A stretch of 64,000 nt of DNA from Planctomycetota bacterium (GCA_027493525.1 JAOSKN010000003.1:124001-188000), one strand, 5' to 3'; positions 45,106 to 52,986 are shown, counted from the stretch's first letter. Made by a program: numbers and translations. Notes: a model not told the origin generated them from the sequence alone.

Positions 45106-46044
45106 GTGCGAACAATCTTCTACTCCTGGCAATCGTCGCTTGATGAGTACGTGTGCAAACGCCTCATGGGCGACGTGCTTGCGAAGGTGGCCAAGATTAT
45201 AAATCGAGACAATACCGATTACGAATTGGTCATTGATCGAGATACTACCGGAGTGCCGGGTTCCCCGAACATTGCGGATACGATCTTCAACAAGATTGAA
45301 AACTCAGATATATTCGTGGCCGATGTTTCGATCATCAATCCACCACAACCAGGCGCGAAGGCCACTCCAAACCCCAACGTGCTCATTGAGCTTGGGTATG
45401 CATTCGGAGTTCTCGGCGACGGCCGCGTGTTGATGGTAATGAACTCGGCATTCAACATTCCTGACGAACACAAGGAGTCGCCTAAGAATGTCCTTCCCTT
45501 TGACCTTGGGTTGAAACGTGTGATTCCTTACGAGCTTACTTCTCGTGATGACCCGAGAAAGGACGAAGTAAGAGAATCATTAGTTGGCCGACTTGCACAT
45601 CAAGTAACTGAAATGCTCGCGACTCCAAGAACCGATAAGCGTGTGCGCAAAGTGCTTGCGGATGTTCCTAGAGTTTCCTTTGTTACTGGTGGGGGTTCTT
45701 CGGCGGGAGGGGGAAGACAAACGGCAGATGCGATCTTAATTTGCACTCATGGTGTAGCACGGTCAGTAACTCTTGGAAGTAACAGTGGTCAGATTGCACA
45801 CGCTTCTTTGATACGAGATTCGAGTAATTATTGCCATATTCAGTTTTCTTTTCCAAGCATGAAAAGCTCACTTGAGTTGTTTGCGGAGTATTCCGATGAA
45901 TTGGGGTTTGATTACCGCGTTGAACAGACCTTTGAATGGTTCGCGCCTGAGAGACCACGCATGAAGCCAGGACTTGCAATCTTCCGGCGTGATGGGGCCG
46001 ATAGATGGGAGAAGATCCACGATTCCCGGCCACCAAAATCTTAA
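45106..46044 (+). CDS. TIR-like nucleotide-binding effector
   Basis: 312 residues from a GTG. The N-terminal half (MRTIFYSWQSSLDEYVCKRL ... LVIDRDTTGVPGSPNIADTI, FVADVSIINPP, PNVLIELGYAFGVLGDGRVL) is the TIR-like fold found in bacterial defence effectors such as the Pycsar TIR-type proteins. Expected activity is NAD+ cleavage or nucleotide sensing. The likely catalytic Glu lies in LIELGYA. The C-terminal domain (about 205-312) is unrecognised and may sense infection. GC is lower than in the neighbours. It looks like a cargo gene of the element. Confidence 0.7.
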   Translation: MRTIFYSWQSSLDEYVCKRLMGDVLAKVAKIINRDNTDYELVIDRDTTGVPGSPNIADTIFNKIENSDIFVADVSIINPPQPGAKATPNPNVLIELGYAFGVLGDGRVLMVMNSAFNIPDEHKESPKNVLPFDLGLKRVIPYELTSRDDPRKDEVRESLVGRLAHQVTEMLATPRTDKRVRKVLADVPRVSFVTGGGSSAGGGRQTADAILICTHGVARSVTLGSNSGQIAHASLIRDSSNYCHIQFSFPSMKSSLELFAEYSDELGFDYRVEQTFEWFAPERPRMKPGLAIFRRDGADRWEKIHDSRPPKS

Positions 46045-46072
46045 CCATTAGGCACCTATCGGGCGGCGAAAC

Positions 46073-47020
46073 ATGAGCACAGCTACTCAAATCAATTGGA
46101 ACGTTGACCACACGATCTATGACCGACTTCGCAAAACATCGAGGGCGCATCGAGCACATACTGAATGGGTTTTGACTGCAATTAGAGCACTAGGAAAGAA
46201 TCAAATATCCGAGGGTGAGATTAATGCCATGGTTAGAATGGCGTCAGCCGATCACTTGTTTGAGAAGTTGGGACGTAGACGTTGGTTCATAGATAAAGAA
46301 GTTGCCACTTTTCTCCTCAACCTTGAAGTCGATGCTGATCCCAATAAGGTCTTTTTGCCGTATGATGCATTTTCGCTTGTATTCGAACAAGGAACGGAGA
46401 TTGAAGGAATCCCTCTACGGTGGATTAGAATTGTCCGCCCACGGTCACAAATCGCGTTGGATATTGAAATGTCGTTTCATCATGAGTTAAGGGCGGAAGC
46501 TGGCCTCGCGCGTGAAGATGGCGATGCAGTTAAGGACGGTGAATCGTCTGCATGGTGTTTTGTTGAACAAGGAGAATCTCCCCCGGGTACGTTTAGTCAT
46601 ACGGCACCATGGGAAAAAGTTAATGTATCTCGGTATGGTTTTGGGAAGTACCGGGAACGGGATGATCGAGAATTTATGCGATTGCGTCAAGTTATTGCGG
46701 CAGTTGTACAGTATTTCAAGGCACGTCCGGACTTCGTGCCTGAATTCACGTTACCAAGATCGCAACGGTTTGCGCTAATTGGAGACAGAACGAACATTCA
46801 TAGAGTGATGTTACCCTCCGTGAGATACGTGCCAGGCGTTCATCAAGGCCAGCCGCTTCCGGGTGGTTGGGTTTCTCCGCATATTCGAGGGTGGGTCTTG
46901 CGAAGGCTGATGCACCGCAAGTATTACACAAGTGACGAGGCACACACGCACGCTCATTCGACCGGCGATTTTAGAACAATCTTGGTTGAGCCATGTATCA
47001 TTCACAAAGAAGTCTTTTAG
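46073..47020 (+). CDS. Hypothetical cargo protein (weak AcrVA2-like C-terminus)
   Basis: 315 residues, ATG at 46073. It begins MSTATQINWNVDHTIYDRLR and has FLPYDAFSLVFEQGTEIEGI in the middle. It ends with PHIRGWVLRRLMHRKYY ... FRTILVEPCIIHKEVF. The final pattern (Pro-His-x-Arg, aromatic spacer, basic strand, then x-Pro-x-x-Val/Ile) reminds me of the end of AcrVA2-family proteins carried by phages and plasmids. This is a faint resemblance, not an assignment. Low GC, follows the TIR gene by 28 bp. Confidence 0.5.
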   Translation: MSTATQINWNVDHTIYDRLRKTSRAHRAHTEWVLTAIRALGKNQISEGEINAMVRMASADHLFEKLGRRRWFIDKEVATFLLNLEVDADPNKVFLPYDAFSLVFEQGTEIEGIPLRWIRIVRPRSQIALDIEMSFHHELRAEAGLAREDGDAVKDGESSAWCFVEQGESPPGTFSHTAPWEKVNVSRYGFGKYRERDDREFMRLRQVIAAVVQYFKARPDFVPEFTLPRSQRFALIGDRTNIHRVMLPSVRYVPGVHQGQPLPGGWVSPHIRGWVLRRLMHRKYYTSDEAHTHAHSTGDFRTILVEPCIIHKEVF

Positions 47021-47041
47021 CAAATGGGAGGATGCGCTATC

Positions 47042-47281
47042 ATGGCCAAGTTTCTTGTGAAGCCATCGAAACAAACCTTCATTGCCTGGATGGTTTATGA
47101 TCTTGGCGTGCCCGTATTGAGTTCCATGCGCAGGACTAGAGTTCAAGCGATTGAAGAGTTTTGCAGGGCTGAAGGTTTGTCCCGGCGACGATGGGACTTG
47201 CGAGTTCGTAGATGGAAGTATGAGTGTTGCCGTGTACTGGTGACAAAGGTGGCTTTAGACAAACTATCAAAGGGCAGGTGA
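47042..47281 (+). CDS. Small basic hypothetical protein
   Basis: 79 residues. The ATG at 47042 is preceded by gggaggatgcgc. Reads FLVKPSKQTFIAWMVYDLGV, then a basic helix (GLSRRRWDLRVRRWKYECCR). It may bind nucleic acid. No family known. Last gene before a 400-bp noncoding stretch. Confidence 0.45.
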   Translation: MAKFLVKPSKQTFIAWMVYDLGVPVLSSMRRTRVQAIEEFCRAEGLSRRRWDLRVRRWKYECCRVLVTKVALDKLSKGR

Positions 47282-47690
47282 TTACACTCTCAATTTCCCA
47301 TTCAGTTGCCCGCCTAAATCCCGTCACTCCAACGTCCCATTCACGTCACTCTTGCCTCATTTTCGTCACTCACCACGTTGAATATACTGTACGTATTCCG
47401 CTTAAATTCTTACCCATACAAGTCCTGTCATTTTACGAGGATTTAGCCGTCTAATTGCTTCCTTTCCCGGAAGGCAAGGGTACACGGGAAAGGGGTAGAC
47501 GATGGAAACGGGTGCGGTGTCCCATTTATGTCACATTACCCAGGAATGTCCACACTTCATGTCACTCACGACGTTGGGTCGGTGACGTTCGATTCCACAA
47601 ACGCCCATCCTTCCAAGTCCTGTCATTTTCCACTCTTCTAGCCGTCCATTTGCACCTGATTTGGGCATGGGAAACGAAATGGGATTGCTT
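47282..47690. repeat. Noncoding region with diverged tandem duplication
   Basis: No gene in about 410 bp. Two related blocks occur in direct orientation (about 47335-47460 and 47519-47650). They share gtcccatt..tgtcac, ttc..gtcactcac.acgttg, cccat..caagtcctgtcatttt and tagccgtc. The word gtcactc occurs four times. Between the blocks is a 9-bp hairpin (cctttcccg at 47461-47469, cgggaaagg at 47485-47493). It ends directly at the tRNA, so it could be its promoter/leader, a small-RNA locus or an origin-like region. Confidence 0.6.
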
Positions 47691-47775
47691 GGGGGCATGG
47701 CGGAACGGCAGACGCGCCGGGCTGTCAACCCGGTGAGGCAGGAGCCTCGTGAGGGTTCGAATCCCTCTGCCCCCA
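47691..47775 (+). tRNA. Leu-type tRNA with anticodon GUC (Asp)
   Basis: 85 nt, all stems paired: acceptor gggggca/tgccccc, D-arm gcg/cgc with GG in the loop, anticodon stem ccggg/cccgg, T-arm gaggg/ccctc with ttcgaat. Discriminator is A; CCA is not encoded. A long variable arm (gaggc-agga-gcctc) and the tggcggaacggcagacgcg D-region are those of tRNA-Leu. Yet the 7-nt loop ctgtcaa gives anticodon GUC (47724-47726), which reads Asp codons GAC/GAU. LeuRS ignores the anticodon in bacteria studied, so it might be charged with leucine. Confidence 0.88.
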
Positions 47776-47792
47776 AGTGTTGGTAAGAAAAA

Positions 47793-47815
47793 CCCCGGTG
47801 CTGTCAACACCGGGG
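47793..47815 (+). ncRNA. Hairpin repeating the tRNA anticodon loop
   Basis: A perfect 8-bp stem (ccccggtg/caccgggg) closes the loop ctgtcaa, identical to the anticodon loop of the tRNA that ends 17 bp upstream. The closing G-C pair is also the same. It may be a mimic of the anticodon arm, a processed decoy, or simply a terminator/attenuator-type hairpin before the DUF932 gene. No U-run follows, which argues against a standard terminator. Confidence 0.6.
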
Positions 47816-47890
47816 CGAGCACGGGAAACGGCAGGCAGGAGCCACGGGAACCCTACCCCAAGCCTGCCACGAACGCAAGGAGACAGGATC

Positions 47891-48877
47891 ATGGCGCACG
47901 AACTGAGCACGAACGAAGCCGGGCAAGTTGAGGCGATGTTCGCCACGCACGTCAAGCCCTGGCACGGTCTCGGGGAAATGGTGGACGGCGCGCAGACCCC
48001 GCGAACCGCCCTCACCCTCGCCCACCTGGATTGGTTAGTCCGCAAAGTCCCCCTCACGCTCCCCAACGGCGCGGTCGTCCCGGACAAGATGGCCACGATT
48101 CGCGCCGACTCCGAGAAGTACCTCGGGACGGTCGGCACGGACTGGACGCCGGTACAGAACGTCGAGCAAGCGGAGTTCATCGAAGCCCTGGTTGGCACCG
48201 GGCACGCCGTGGTGGAGTGCGTCGGGGCGCTCAAGGAAGGACGGCGCACGTTCTGGACCTGCAAGCTTCCCGGCAACCTGATCGTCACGCCCGGTGACGA
48301 AATCGAACGCTACATGATCCTCGCCAACGGGCACGACGGCGGCATGGCCTTCCGGGCGTTCTGGAGTCCGATTCGGGTGGTCTGTCAGAACACGTTGAAC
48401 GCGGCGTTGTCGGTCGGCCGCGTGCAGGAAGGCGTGACCCTCTACCACACGAAGAACGTGAAGAGCAGAGTCGAGCAGGCCAAGCGCATCCTCGGGGTGG
48501 CCGGGACGTACTACGACCGCCTGGGCGAGACCTTCCACCGGATGATCCAGCGGGAGATTACGGGAGACGAGTTCAAGCTGTACGTGGACGAAGTCTTCCC
48601 CCTGCCCAAGGAAGAGGGCAAGAAGGCCGGCGTCACGACGCAGCGGGCACGCGAGGCGGTCACCAAGAACATGCGGAGCGGGGTCGGTGCGAAGCTGGCC
48701 GGTCACACCGCGTGGGGCGCGTACAACGCGGTGACGGAGTACATCGACCATCAGAAGAGCCAGAAGTCGGCGGGAGACGAGGAACAGCGCGAGAAGCGGT
48801 TCGAGTCGATCCTGACGGGGACCGGGAAGGCGCTGCAACAGAAGGCGTTCGACACGGCCTTGGCTCTGGTGAGCTAG
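47891..48877 (+). CDS. DUF932 phage/plasmid-like protein
   Basis: 328 residues, ATG at 47891 with aaggagacaggatc upstream. Typical DUF932 (TIGR03299-type) start, KPWHGLGEMVDGAQTPRTAL, and middle (VGTDWTPVQNVEQAEFIEAL, RVVCQNTLNAALSVG). The C-terminal helical part includes GHTAWGAYNAVTEYIDHQKS. Found on phages and plasmids, where a role in DNA replication or recombination is suspected but unproven. First gene of the second plus-strand block of the element. Confidence 0.85.
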   Translation: MAHELSTNEAGQVEAMFATHVKPWHGLGEMVDGAQTPRTALTLAHLDWLVRKVPLTLPNGAVVPDKMATIRADSEKYLGTVGTDWTPVQNVEQAEFIEALVGTGHAVVECVGALKEGRRTFWTCKLPGNLIVTPGDEIERYMILANGHDGGMAFRAFWSPIRVVCQNTLNAALSVGRVQEGVTLYHTKNVKSRVEQAKRILGVAGTYYDRLGETFHRMIQREITGDEFKLYVDEVFPLPKEEGKKAGVTTQRAREAVTKNMRSGVGAKLAGHTAWGAYNAVTEYIDHQKSQKSAGDEEQREKRFESILTGTGKALQQKAFDTALALVS

Positions 48878-48939
48878 GCGCACGGCCGGGCGCTTGAACG
48901 ATCCGCCGGCAATGGGGCCGGCGAACGGAGACAACTGCC

Positions 48940-49200
48940 ATGGAACCGGAAAAGCTGAAGGGCTGGCACCTGGATGACCGGGTAGTCGTAGCTGCGGATG
49001 GATCGAACGTGCTTGGACTCGCGCCGGTGCGGATGGCTCCAGAAGTTCTTGCGTTGGTATGCGCAGCCCCGGACCTGTTGGCAGCCTGCGAGGCGATGAA
49101 GGCATTCTATGATCGTCATGGCGGCAAGAACAACATGGGCACGCCGCTAAACCTGTACGATGCGTTGAATTCCGCTCTCGCCAAGGCCAAGGGAGAGTGA
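48940..49200 (+). CDS. Small hypothetical phage-type protein
   Basis: 86 residues, MEPEKLKGWHLDDRVVVAAD ... LLAACEAMKAFYDRHGGK. The APDLLAACEAMKAF segment is common to many short phage proteins of unknown role. Good ribosome site (acggagacaact). Confidence 0.55.
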   Translation: MEPEKLKGWHLDDRVVVAADGSNVLGLAPVRMAPEVLALVCAAPDLLAACEAMKAFYDRHGGKNNMGTPLNLYDALNSALAKAKGE

Positions 49201-49204
49201 GGCC

Positions 49205-49369
49205 ATGGCCGGGAAGCATGAACCGCCGCGAGTCGGCATGACGATCCTCGTACACGGGCAAGTGTGCGTGATCTACCGGGTACGAGACTGTGGGACTGTT
49301 GACGTGGAGGCTCCGGACGGACGTTGCTACCGGGTCTCCGGATTGCCGTTCTTCAAACCGAAAGGATAA
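49205..49369 (+). CDS. Very small hypothetical protein
   Basis: 54 residues from the ATG at 49205 to the TAA at 49367. Begins MAGKHEPPRVGMTILVHGQV and ends RVSGLPFFKPKG. Beta-rich. Tightly packed between neighbours on both sides (4 bp each), which supports it being a gene. No family known. Confidence 0.5.
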   Translation: MAGKHEPPRVGMTILVHGQVCVIYRVRDCGTVDVEAPDGRCYRVSGLPFFKPKG

Positions 49370-49373
49370 GCCG

Positions 49374-49631
49374 ATGAAACGGGTCTTTGAGCTTGGCCGT
49401 TGCGGATGCGTCGTGGACCTGGACGTGAACGGCAAGCCGGTTGCGTGGCGCCGGTGTTCCATGCACAGGGCCGCGCCTTCACTGTTGGCGATAGCCTTGA
49501 CAGTCCGCGAGGCGCTTGACACGTTCCAAACCGAAGATGCCGACTATCTCACCGTTGAACGGGTTGCGGAGTTGCTTGGCGGACTAGATGACGCCATTGC
49601 GTACGCCAAACCGAAAGGAACCAACCGATGA
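49374..49631 (+). CDS. Small hypothetical phage-type protein
   Basis: 85 residues, MKRVFELGRCGCVVDLDVNG ... WRRCSMHRAAPSLLAIALTV. Cys and His are clustered (CGCVVD, CSMH), a possible small zinc site. A helix (REALDTFQTEDADYLTVERV) follows. It overlaps the next gene by 4 bp (ATGA). Confidence 0.55.
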   Translation: MKRVFELGRCGCVVDLDVNGKPVAWRRCSMHRAAPSLLAIALTVREALDTFQTEDADYLTVERVAELLGGLDDAIAYAKPKGTNR

Positions 49632-50173
49632 ACCTGATTACCGACCGTGGACACGACTTCGGAGAAGTGGCCAGCGCCCTGCAGAAGGCCATCCGCCGTG
49701 GGGACGGCCGCTTGGCCGGGTATTGGGCCGTCGAACTCCTGGAATCGGGGTTCGGCAACTACCTGTGGAAGCGCCTTCTCACCGTCTCCGCTGAGGACTG
49801 TTGGGGCATCCTCACCCAAGAGGTCTGGAGCCTCTTCGAGGCGCACCAGCTTGTTGCGAAGGGGCGCAAGGGCAAGACGCGCATCTTCGTCGCCAAGGCG
49901 GTGCTGTTGCTCTGCGCGGCCAAGAAGAGCCGGGATGCCGATCACCTGACCAACCTCGTGTACGATGCGAAGGCCATTCCGGAGGCTGAACTGCTTGCGG
50001 ACCTGGACGCGGCCAGAGCGGAGGTTGAACCGATCCCGGACTATGCCCTGGACGTGCACACGTACCGGGGTAGAAAGCGGGGGCGCACGAAGGCGGACTT
50101 CTTCCGGGAAGAGTTCGCCGCCCTCAAGCCGAGAGAACCCGGACTGTTTGATAAGAATCTCACGAATCCGTGA
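49628..50173 (+). CDS. RarA/MgsA C-terminal domain-like protein
   Basis: 181 residues, FGEVASALQKAIRRGDGRLA then GYWAVELLESGFGNYLWKRL. The pattern (ALxKAIRRGDxxxAxYWxxELxESG ... WKRLxxxSxEDxW) matches the helical C-terminal domain of clamp-loader-like ATPases of the RarA/MgsA group, without the AAA core. It then has RIFVAKAVLLLCAAKKSRDA. Seen in phages as a stand-alone protein, probably a replication accessory. Followed by a structured 200-bp leader. Confidence 0.55.
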   Translation: MNLITDRGHDFGEVASALQKAIRRGDGRLAGYWAVELLESGFGNYLWKRLLTVSAEDCWGILTQEVWSLFEAHQLVAKGRKGKTRIFVAKAVLLLCAAKKSRDADHLTNLVYDAKAIPEAELLADLDAARAEVEPIPDYALDVHTYRGRKRGRTKADFFREEFAALKPREPGLFDKNLTNP

Positions 50174-50370
50174 GACAATTGTTCCTTTACATCGACGTAC
50201 AATTTCAACTGAATTCTTGACGCAGGGGGCAAGGGCTGCTAAAGCGGCCTTGGGTGGCCAGCCGGGTGATTGAGACACCCGGCCGGCCGTGGACGCAACC
50301 TGAATTGGGCAGGCCACGTCCGGGTGCGAGTGTATCCAGAACGTGGCCCTTCGCAAAGGAGGGCAGGAAG
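50174..50370. other. Structured untranslated region
   Basis: Two hairpins: gccgggtg (50261-50268)/cacccggc (50276-50283), extended by ggcc/ggcc outside one mismatch, and ggccacgt (50312-50319)/acgtggcc (50341-50348). The second ends 22 bp before the next ATG, overlapping the approach to its ribosome site. They may attenuate transcription or control translation of the following operon. Confidence 0.5.
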
Positions 50371-50952
50371 ATGAAGGCACGGGTGAAGGCAACACCTTGT
50401 AACATCCTTGAGCCGGTAATGGATTTCATTGAGCGCAATCCCAAAAAGGGCGTGCACTGGCTCTGCTATGCGCTCTTCGGTTGTGACGGTAAAGAAAACC
50501 CCGTCGGGTATATGAGTCCGATTCTCGCAAGTTCAGCCTTGGCGTTGGCTGACAAGATGGAGCGGGCTGGGCACACTCAACTTGCGGCCGAATGCCTTGT
50601 GGTGGCGGGGAGTTTTTGTGCGAGCAACATCGGACTGGATGTCTGTCGGCGTGCCTGGAAGTTCGCGCAGGAACATTCGGAAGGCATCAAGAAGAACGAA
50701 TTAACCTCGATCAACCATAACTTGATTAATGCTCTCGTGAAGCGCAAGCGTTGGCGGGAAGCAACGATGGTTCTAAATCGGGCTTTGTGTTGCGAGCAAA
50801 CGGCCTACAAGTTCTATTACGATTACGAGCCAGAACACTACATCCAAACTCTTGAGGCACATGGCCAGGATGTGACCAAAGCAAAGAAGATCGTCGCACG
50901 CTTCGAAGTGTGCAGGCTTGCGAGTGAGCGCCGAAAGGCGGTGTCCACATGA
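50371..50952 (+). CDS. Hypothetical protein upstream of second recombinase
   Basis: 193 residues, ATG at 50371 with aaaggagggcaggaag. Begins MKARVKATPCNILEPVMDFI. All-helical, TPR-like in character (AGHTQLAAECLVVAGSFCAS, NHNLINALVKRKRWREATMV). No named family. It overlaps the recombinase start by 4 bp (ATGA), so the two are coupled and probably act together. Confidence 0.55.
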   Translation: MKARVKATPCNILEPVMDFIERNPKKGVHWLCYALFGCDGKENPVGYMSPILASSALALADKMERAGHTQLAAECLVVAGSFCASNIGLDVCRRAWKFAQEHSEGIKKNELTSINHNLINALVKRKRWREATMVLNRALCCEQTAYKFYYDYEPEHYIQTLEAHGQDVTKAKKIVARFEVCRLASERRKAVST

Positions 50953-52019
50953 GCGAACAGCGCATCCTTCTTCAAGTGCAAGTCCTCGTTGGCAGCATCG
51001 AGGGTCAATCGACCGTCCGTGCGGTCACGATGCCCCTGGCAGATGGGCAGGTTCTTGCCACGCAATCGGTCTTGCCCGCGCCAGAGAAGAAACCACCCGG
51101 ACCATCCCCCATTCACCAACTTTTTGACGAGTACATGGCATGGGGTCGCGTGCAAGGCGGCAAGGGCAAGCGCGCTTGGTCCGTCGATCACGAAACTCAC
51201 GTTCGCGGGCGTCTGGAATGGTGGATTGAGCGCCTTGGCGTCTACCAGTTGGAAGACGTGACGCTGCGCCAAGTCGAAGAGGCGGTTCAATCCCTGCGCG
51301 GCCGTACCAAGCGCGGCGAGACCAAACCCGCCAGCGGCAAGACGAAGAAAGACTACCTCTTCTCGCTTCTCGCCTTTCGTAGGTGGGCGGCTGACCGGGA
51401 CTTGATCCGCATTCCGGACAAAGATCCGCTGCGAGCCTTGGAAATTCCAGATCACCAACCCGAGCGGCCGTACCGCGCACTCACGGCGGATGAATACCGC
51501 AGGCTCCTGAATGCCGCTTCTCCCTTCCGGGCGGAAATCTACGAGGCCCTTACCCTATCGGGCCTTCGGTCGGGTGAACTGCGCAGGGTTCGCGCCTCCA
51601 TGCTCGACAAGGCGCACCAACGAATCATCCTGCCGCCGCGCAGCACGAAGAACCGGAAGGTGGCCATGGTTCCCATTCCAAGCGTTCTGTGGGGCAAGTT
51701 GTTGGAACGCGCGCGGAGCAAGGAACCCGACGAACCGCTGTACACGTACAACCGGCAATCCCTCTCACAGGAATTCATCCGCGACCTCGCGGTAGCCGGC
51801 ATCCCACGGGACACGGCGGAAGGACGCGCCAGCGTCCACGGTCTGCGCGACACGGCCGCGACGATCCTGCAACAGCAGTTGGGGGCCGACGTGGCGACCG
51901 CTCAACGCTTCTTGCGCCATTCGTCGCCGGGAATCACGCTTGAACGCTACACGTCCGTCTCGCAGGATCGGCAGGCGCAAATGGTGGAGGACTTGGCACG
52001 ACACCTTTGCGGTAGCTGA
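50949..52019 (+). CDS. Tyrosine recombinase (second, internal)
   Basis: 356 residues. The N-terminal SAM-like core-binding region lies at about 55-150 (PIHQLFDEYMAWGRVQGGKG). The catalytic domain has Arg in ALTLSGLRSGELRRV, the HxxR box HGLRDTAATIL, the second His in RHSSPGITLERY, and the nucleophile Tyr in the same segment. All catalytic residues are present. It is not next to an att site, unlike the integrase at 57467, and is followed by its own HTH gene. It may be the integrase of an older element nested here, or an invertase/resolvase. Confidence 0.88.
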   Translation: MSEQRILLQVQVLVGSIEGQSTVRAVTMPLADGQVLATQSVLPAPEKKPPGPSPIHQLFDEYMAWGRVQGGKGKRAWSVDHETHVRGRLEWWIERLGVYQLEDVTLRQVEEAVQSLRGRTKRGETKPASGKTKKDYLFSLLAFRRWAADRDLIRIPDKDPLRALEIPDHQPERPYRALTADEYRRLLNAASPFRAEIYEALTLSGLRSGELRRVRASMLDKAHQRIILPPRSTKNRKVAMVPIPSVLWGKLLERARSKEPDEPLYTYNRQSLSQEFIRDLAVAGIPRDTAEGRASVHGLRDTAATILQQQLGADVATAQRFLRHSSPGITLERYTSVSQDRQAQMVEDLARHLCGS

Positions 52020-52036
52020 GGCATGGAGGGTGGCTC

Positions 52037-52279
52037 GTGGACCGTCAACCGAACGACATGCTCACCAAGGGTGAGGTCGCCGCCTACCTGCGCGTCACGC
52101 CGCGCACGGTCAATTCTTGGATGAGCCAAGGGACAATTCGGTTCCATCGGACGCGCTTGGGTGAAGTGCGGTTCCGGTTCCGGGACGTGCAGGAGTTCAT
52201 GGACGCGGCCTTGGATACCATCGGACCAGCCGAAGGACTGGAGAACGCGCGCACGAAACGGGATGTGAGTTTGGGGTAA
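52037..52279 (+). CDS. Excisionase-type helix-turn-helix protein
   Basis: 80 residues from a GTG. LTKGEVAAYLRVTPRTVNSW followed by GTIRFHRTRLGEVRFRFRDV is a MerR-like winged HTH of the excisionase class. Placed 17 bp after the second recombinase, it is a good candidate for its directionality factor. Confidence 0.75.
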   Translation: MDRQPNDMLTKGEVAAYLRVTPRTVNSWMSQGTIRFHRTRLGEVRFRFRDVQEFMDAALDTIGPAEGLENARTKRDVSLG

Positions 52280-52311
52280 GGGGTTGACTTCATACCCCAT
52301 TGGGAGATAGC

Positions 52312-52623
52312 ATGTCCATGCGGATTGTGCTCACGCCGGCCTTTGCGGAGAAGGCCGAACGCCTCTTGGGTGACGAGGATTGGCCGTTGATCGAAACCCT
52401 TGCGGCGCATCCGGAGCGTGGGAAGTTGATTCCCCATGGCGGCGGCTTGCGCAAGATTCGCGTGGCGCTTCCGGGAAGAGGCAAACGAGGCGGGGGACGG
52501 GTCATCTACTACTGGCGGCGCGGGGAATTGCTGTTCCTGTTGGACCTGTACGCCAAGAACGAGCGCACGAACTTGAGCGCAGCGGAGTTGAAGGGGTTCC
52601 GCCGACAAATCGAGGGGCTTTGA
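52312..52623 (+). CDS. RelE/HigB-type toxin
   Basis: 103 residues, MSMRIVLTPAFAEKAERLLG ... KIRVALPGRGKRGGGRVIYYW then LLFLLDLYAKNERTNLSAAEL. This is the RelE/ParE superfamily fold (GRGKRGGxRVIYYxxxx...LLxxYxKNExxxLS) typical of HigB-like mRNA interferases. The toxin gene precedes the antitoxin, as in higBA systems. Probably stabilises the element. Confidence 0.85.
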   Translation: MSMRIVLTPAFAEKAERLLGDEDWPLIETLAAHPERGKLIPHGGGLRKIRVALPGRGKRGGGRVIYYWRRGELLFLLDLYAKNERTNLSAAELKGFRRQIEGL

Positions 52624-52626
52624 GCC

Positions 52627-52986
52627 ATGACCAAAAAGAACTTCGCTCACCTACAGCGCAGCATCCGGGAAATGGGTTCGATCCTGCGCGGTGAAATGGC
52701 CCCTGCGCGGGAGTTCCGCCTTAGCCGTGGCCGTTTGGTGGAGGTCAAGCCAGAGGCGCGGCCACACGTTCCGGTTGTTCGGGCGGCAGACGTGAAGCGA
52801 ATCCGCAAGCGGCTCAAACTCTCTCAAGGAGACTTCGCCGCCGTGTTTCGGATTCCGGTCAAGACCCTTCAGAAGTGGGAACAGGGCAATCGTAAACCCG
52901 AGGGACCGGCGTGTGTGCTCTTACGTGTGATTGAGCGGCATCCGGAAGCGGTGTTGGAATCTCTGCACGCGGCAAAGGGCGCGTAG
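52627..52986 (+). CDS. HigA-type XRE antitoxin
   Basis: 119 residues. The C-terminal HTH (DVKRIRKRLKLSQGDFAAVF, then VKTLQKWEQGNRKPEGPACV) is the standard XRE/NadS-like antitoxin domain. The N-terminal ~60 residues bind the toxin. It starts 3 bp after the toxin stop. Expected to repress its own operon. Confidence 0.85.
   Translation: MTKKNFAHLQRSIREMGSILRGEMAPAREFRLSRGRLVEVKPEARPHVPVVRAADVKRIRKRLKLSQGDFAAVFRIPVKTLQKWEQGNRKPEGPACVLLRVIERHPEAVLESLHAAKGA

Noticed and set aside
47691..47775. Plain tRNA-Asp(GTC)
   Set aside because: A tRNA-Asp has a short variable loop and G73. This molecule has a long paired variable arm, A73 and a Leu-type D-region.
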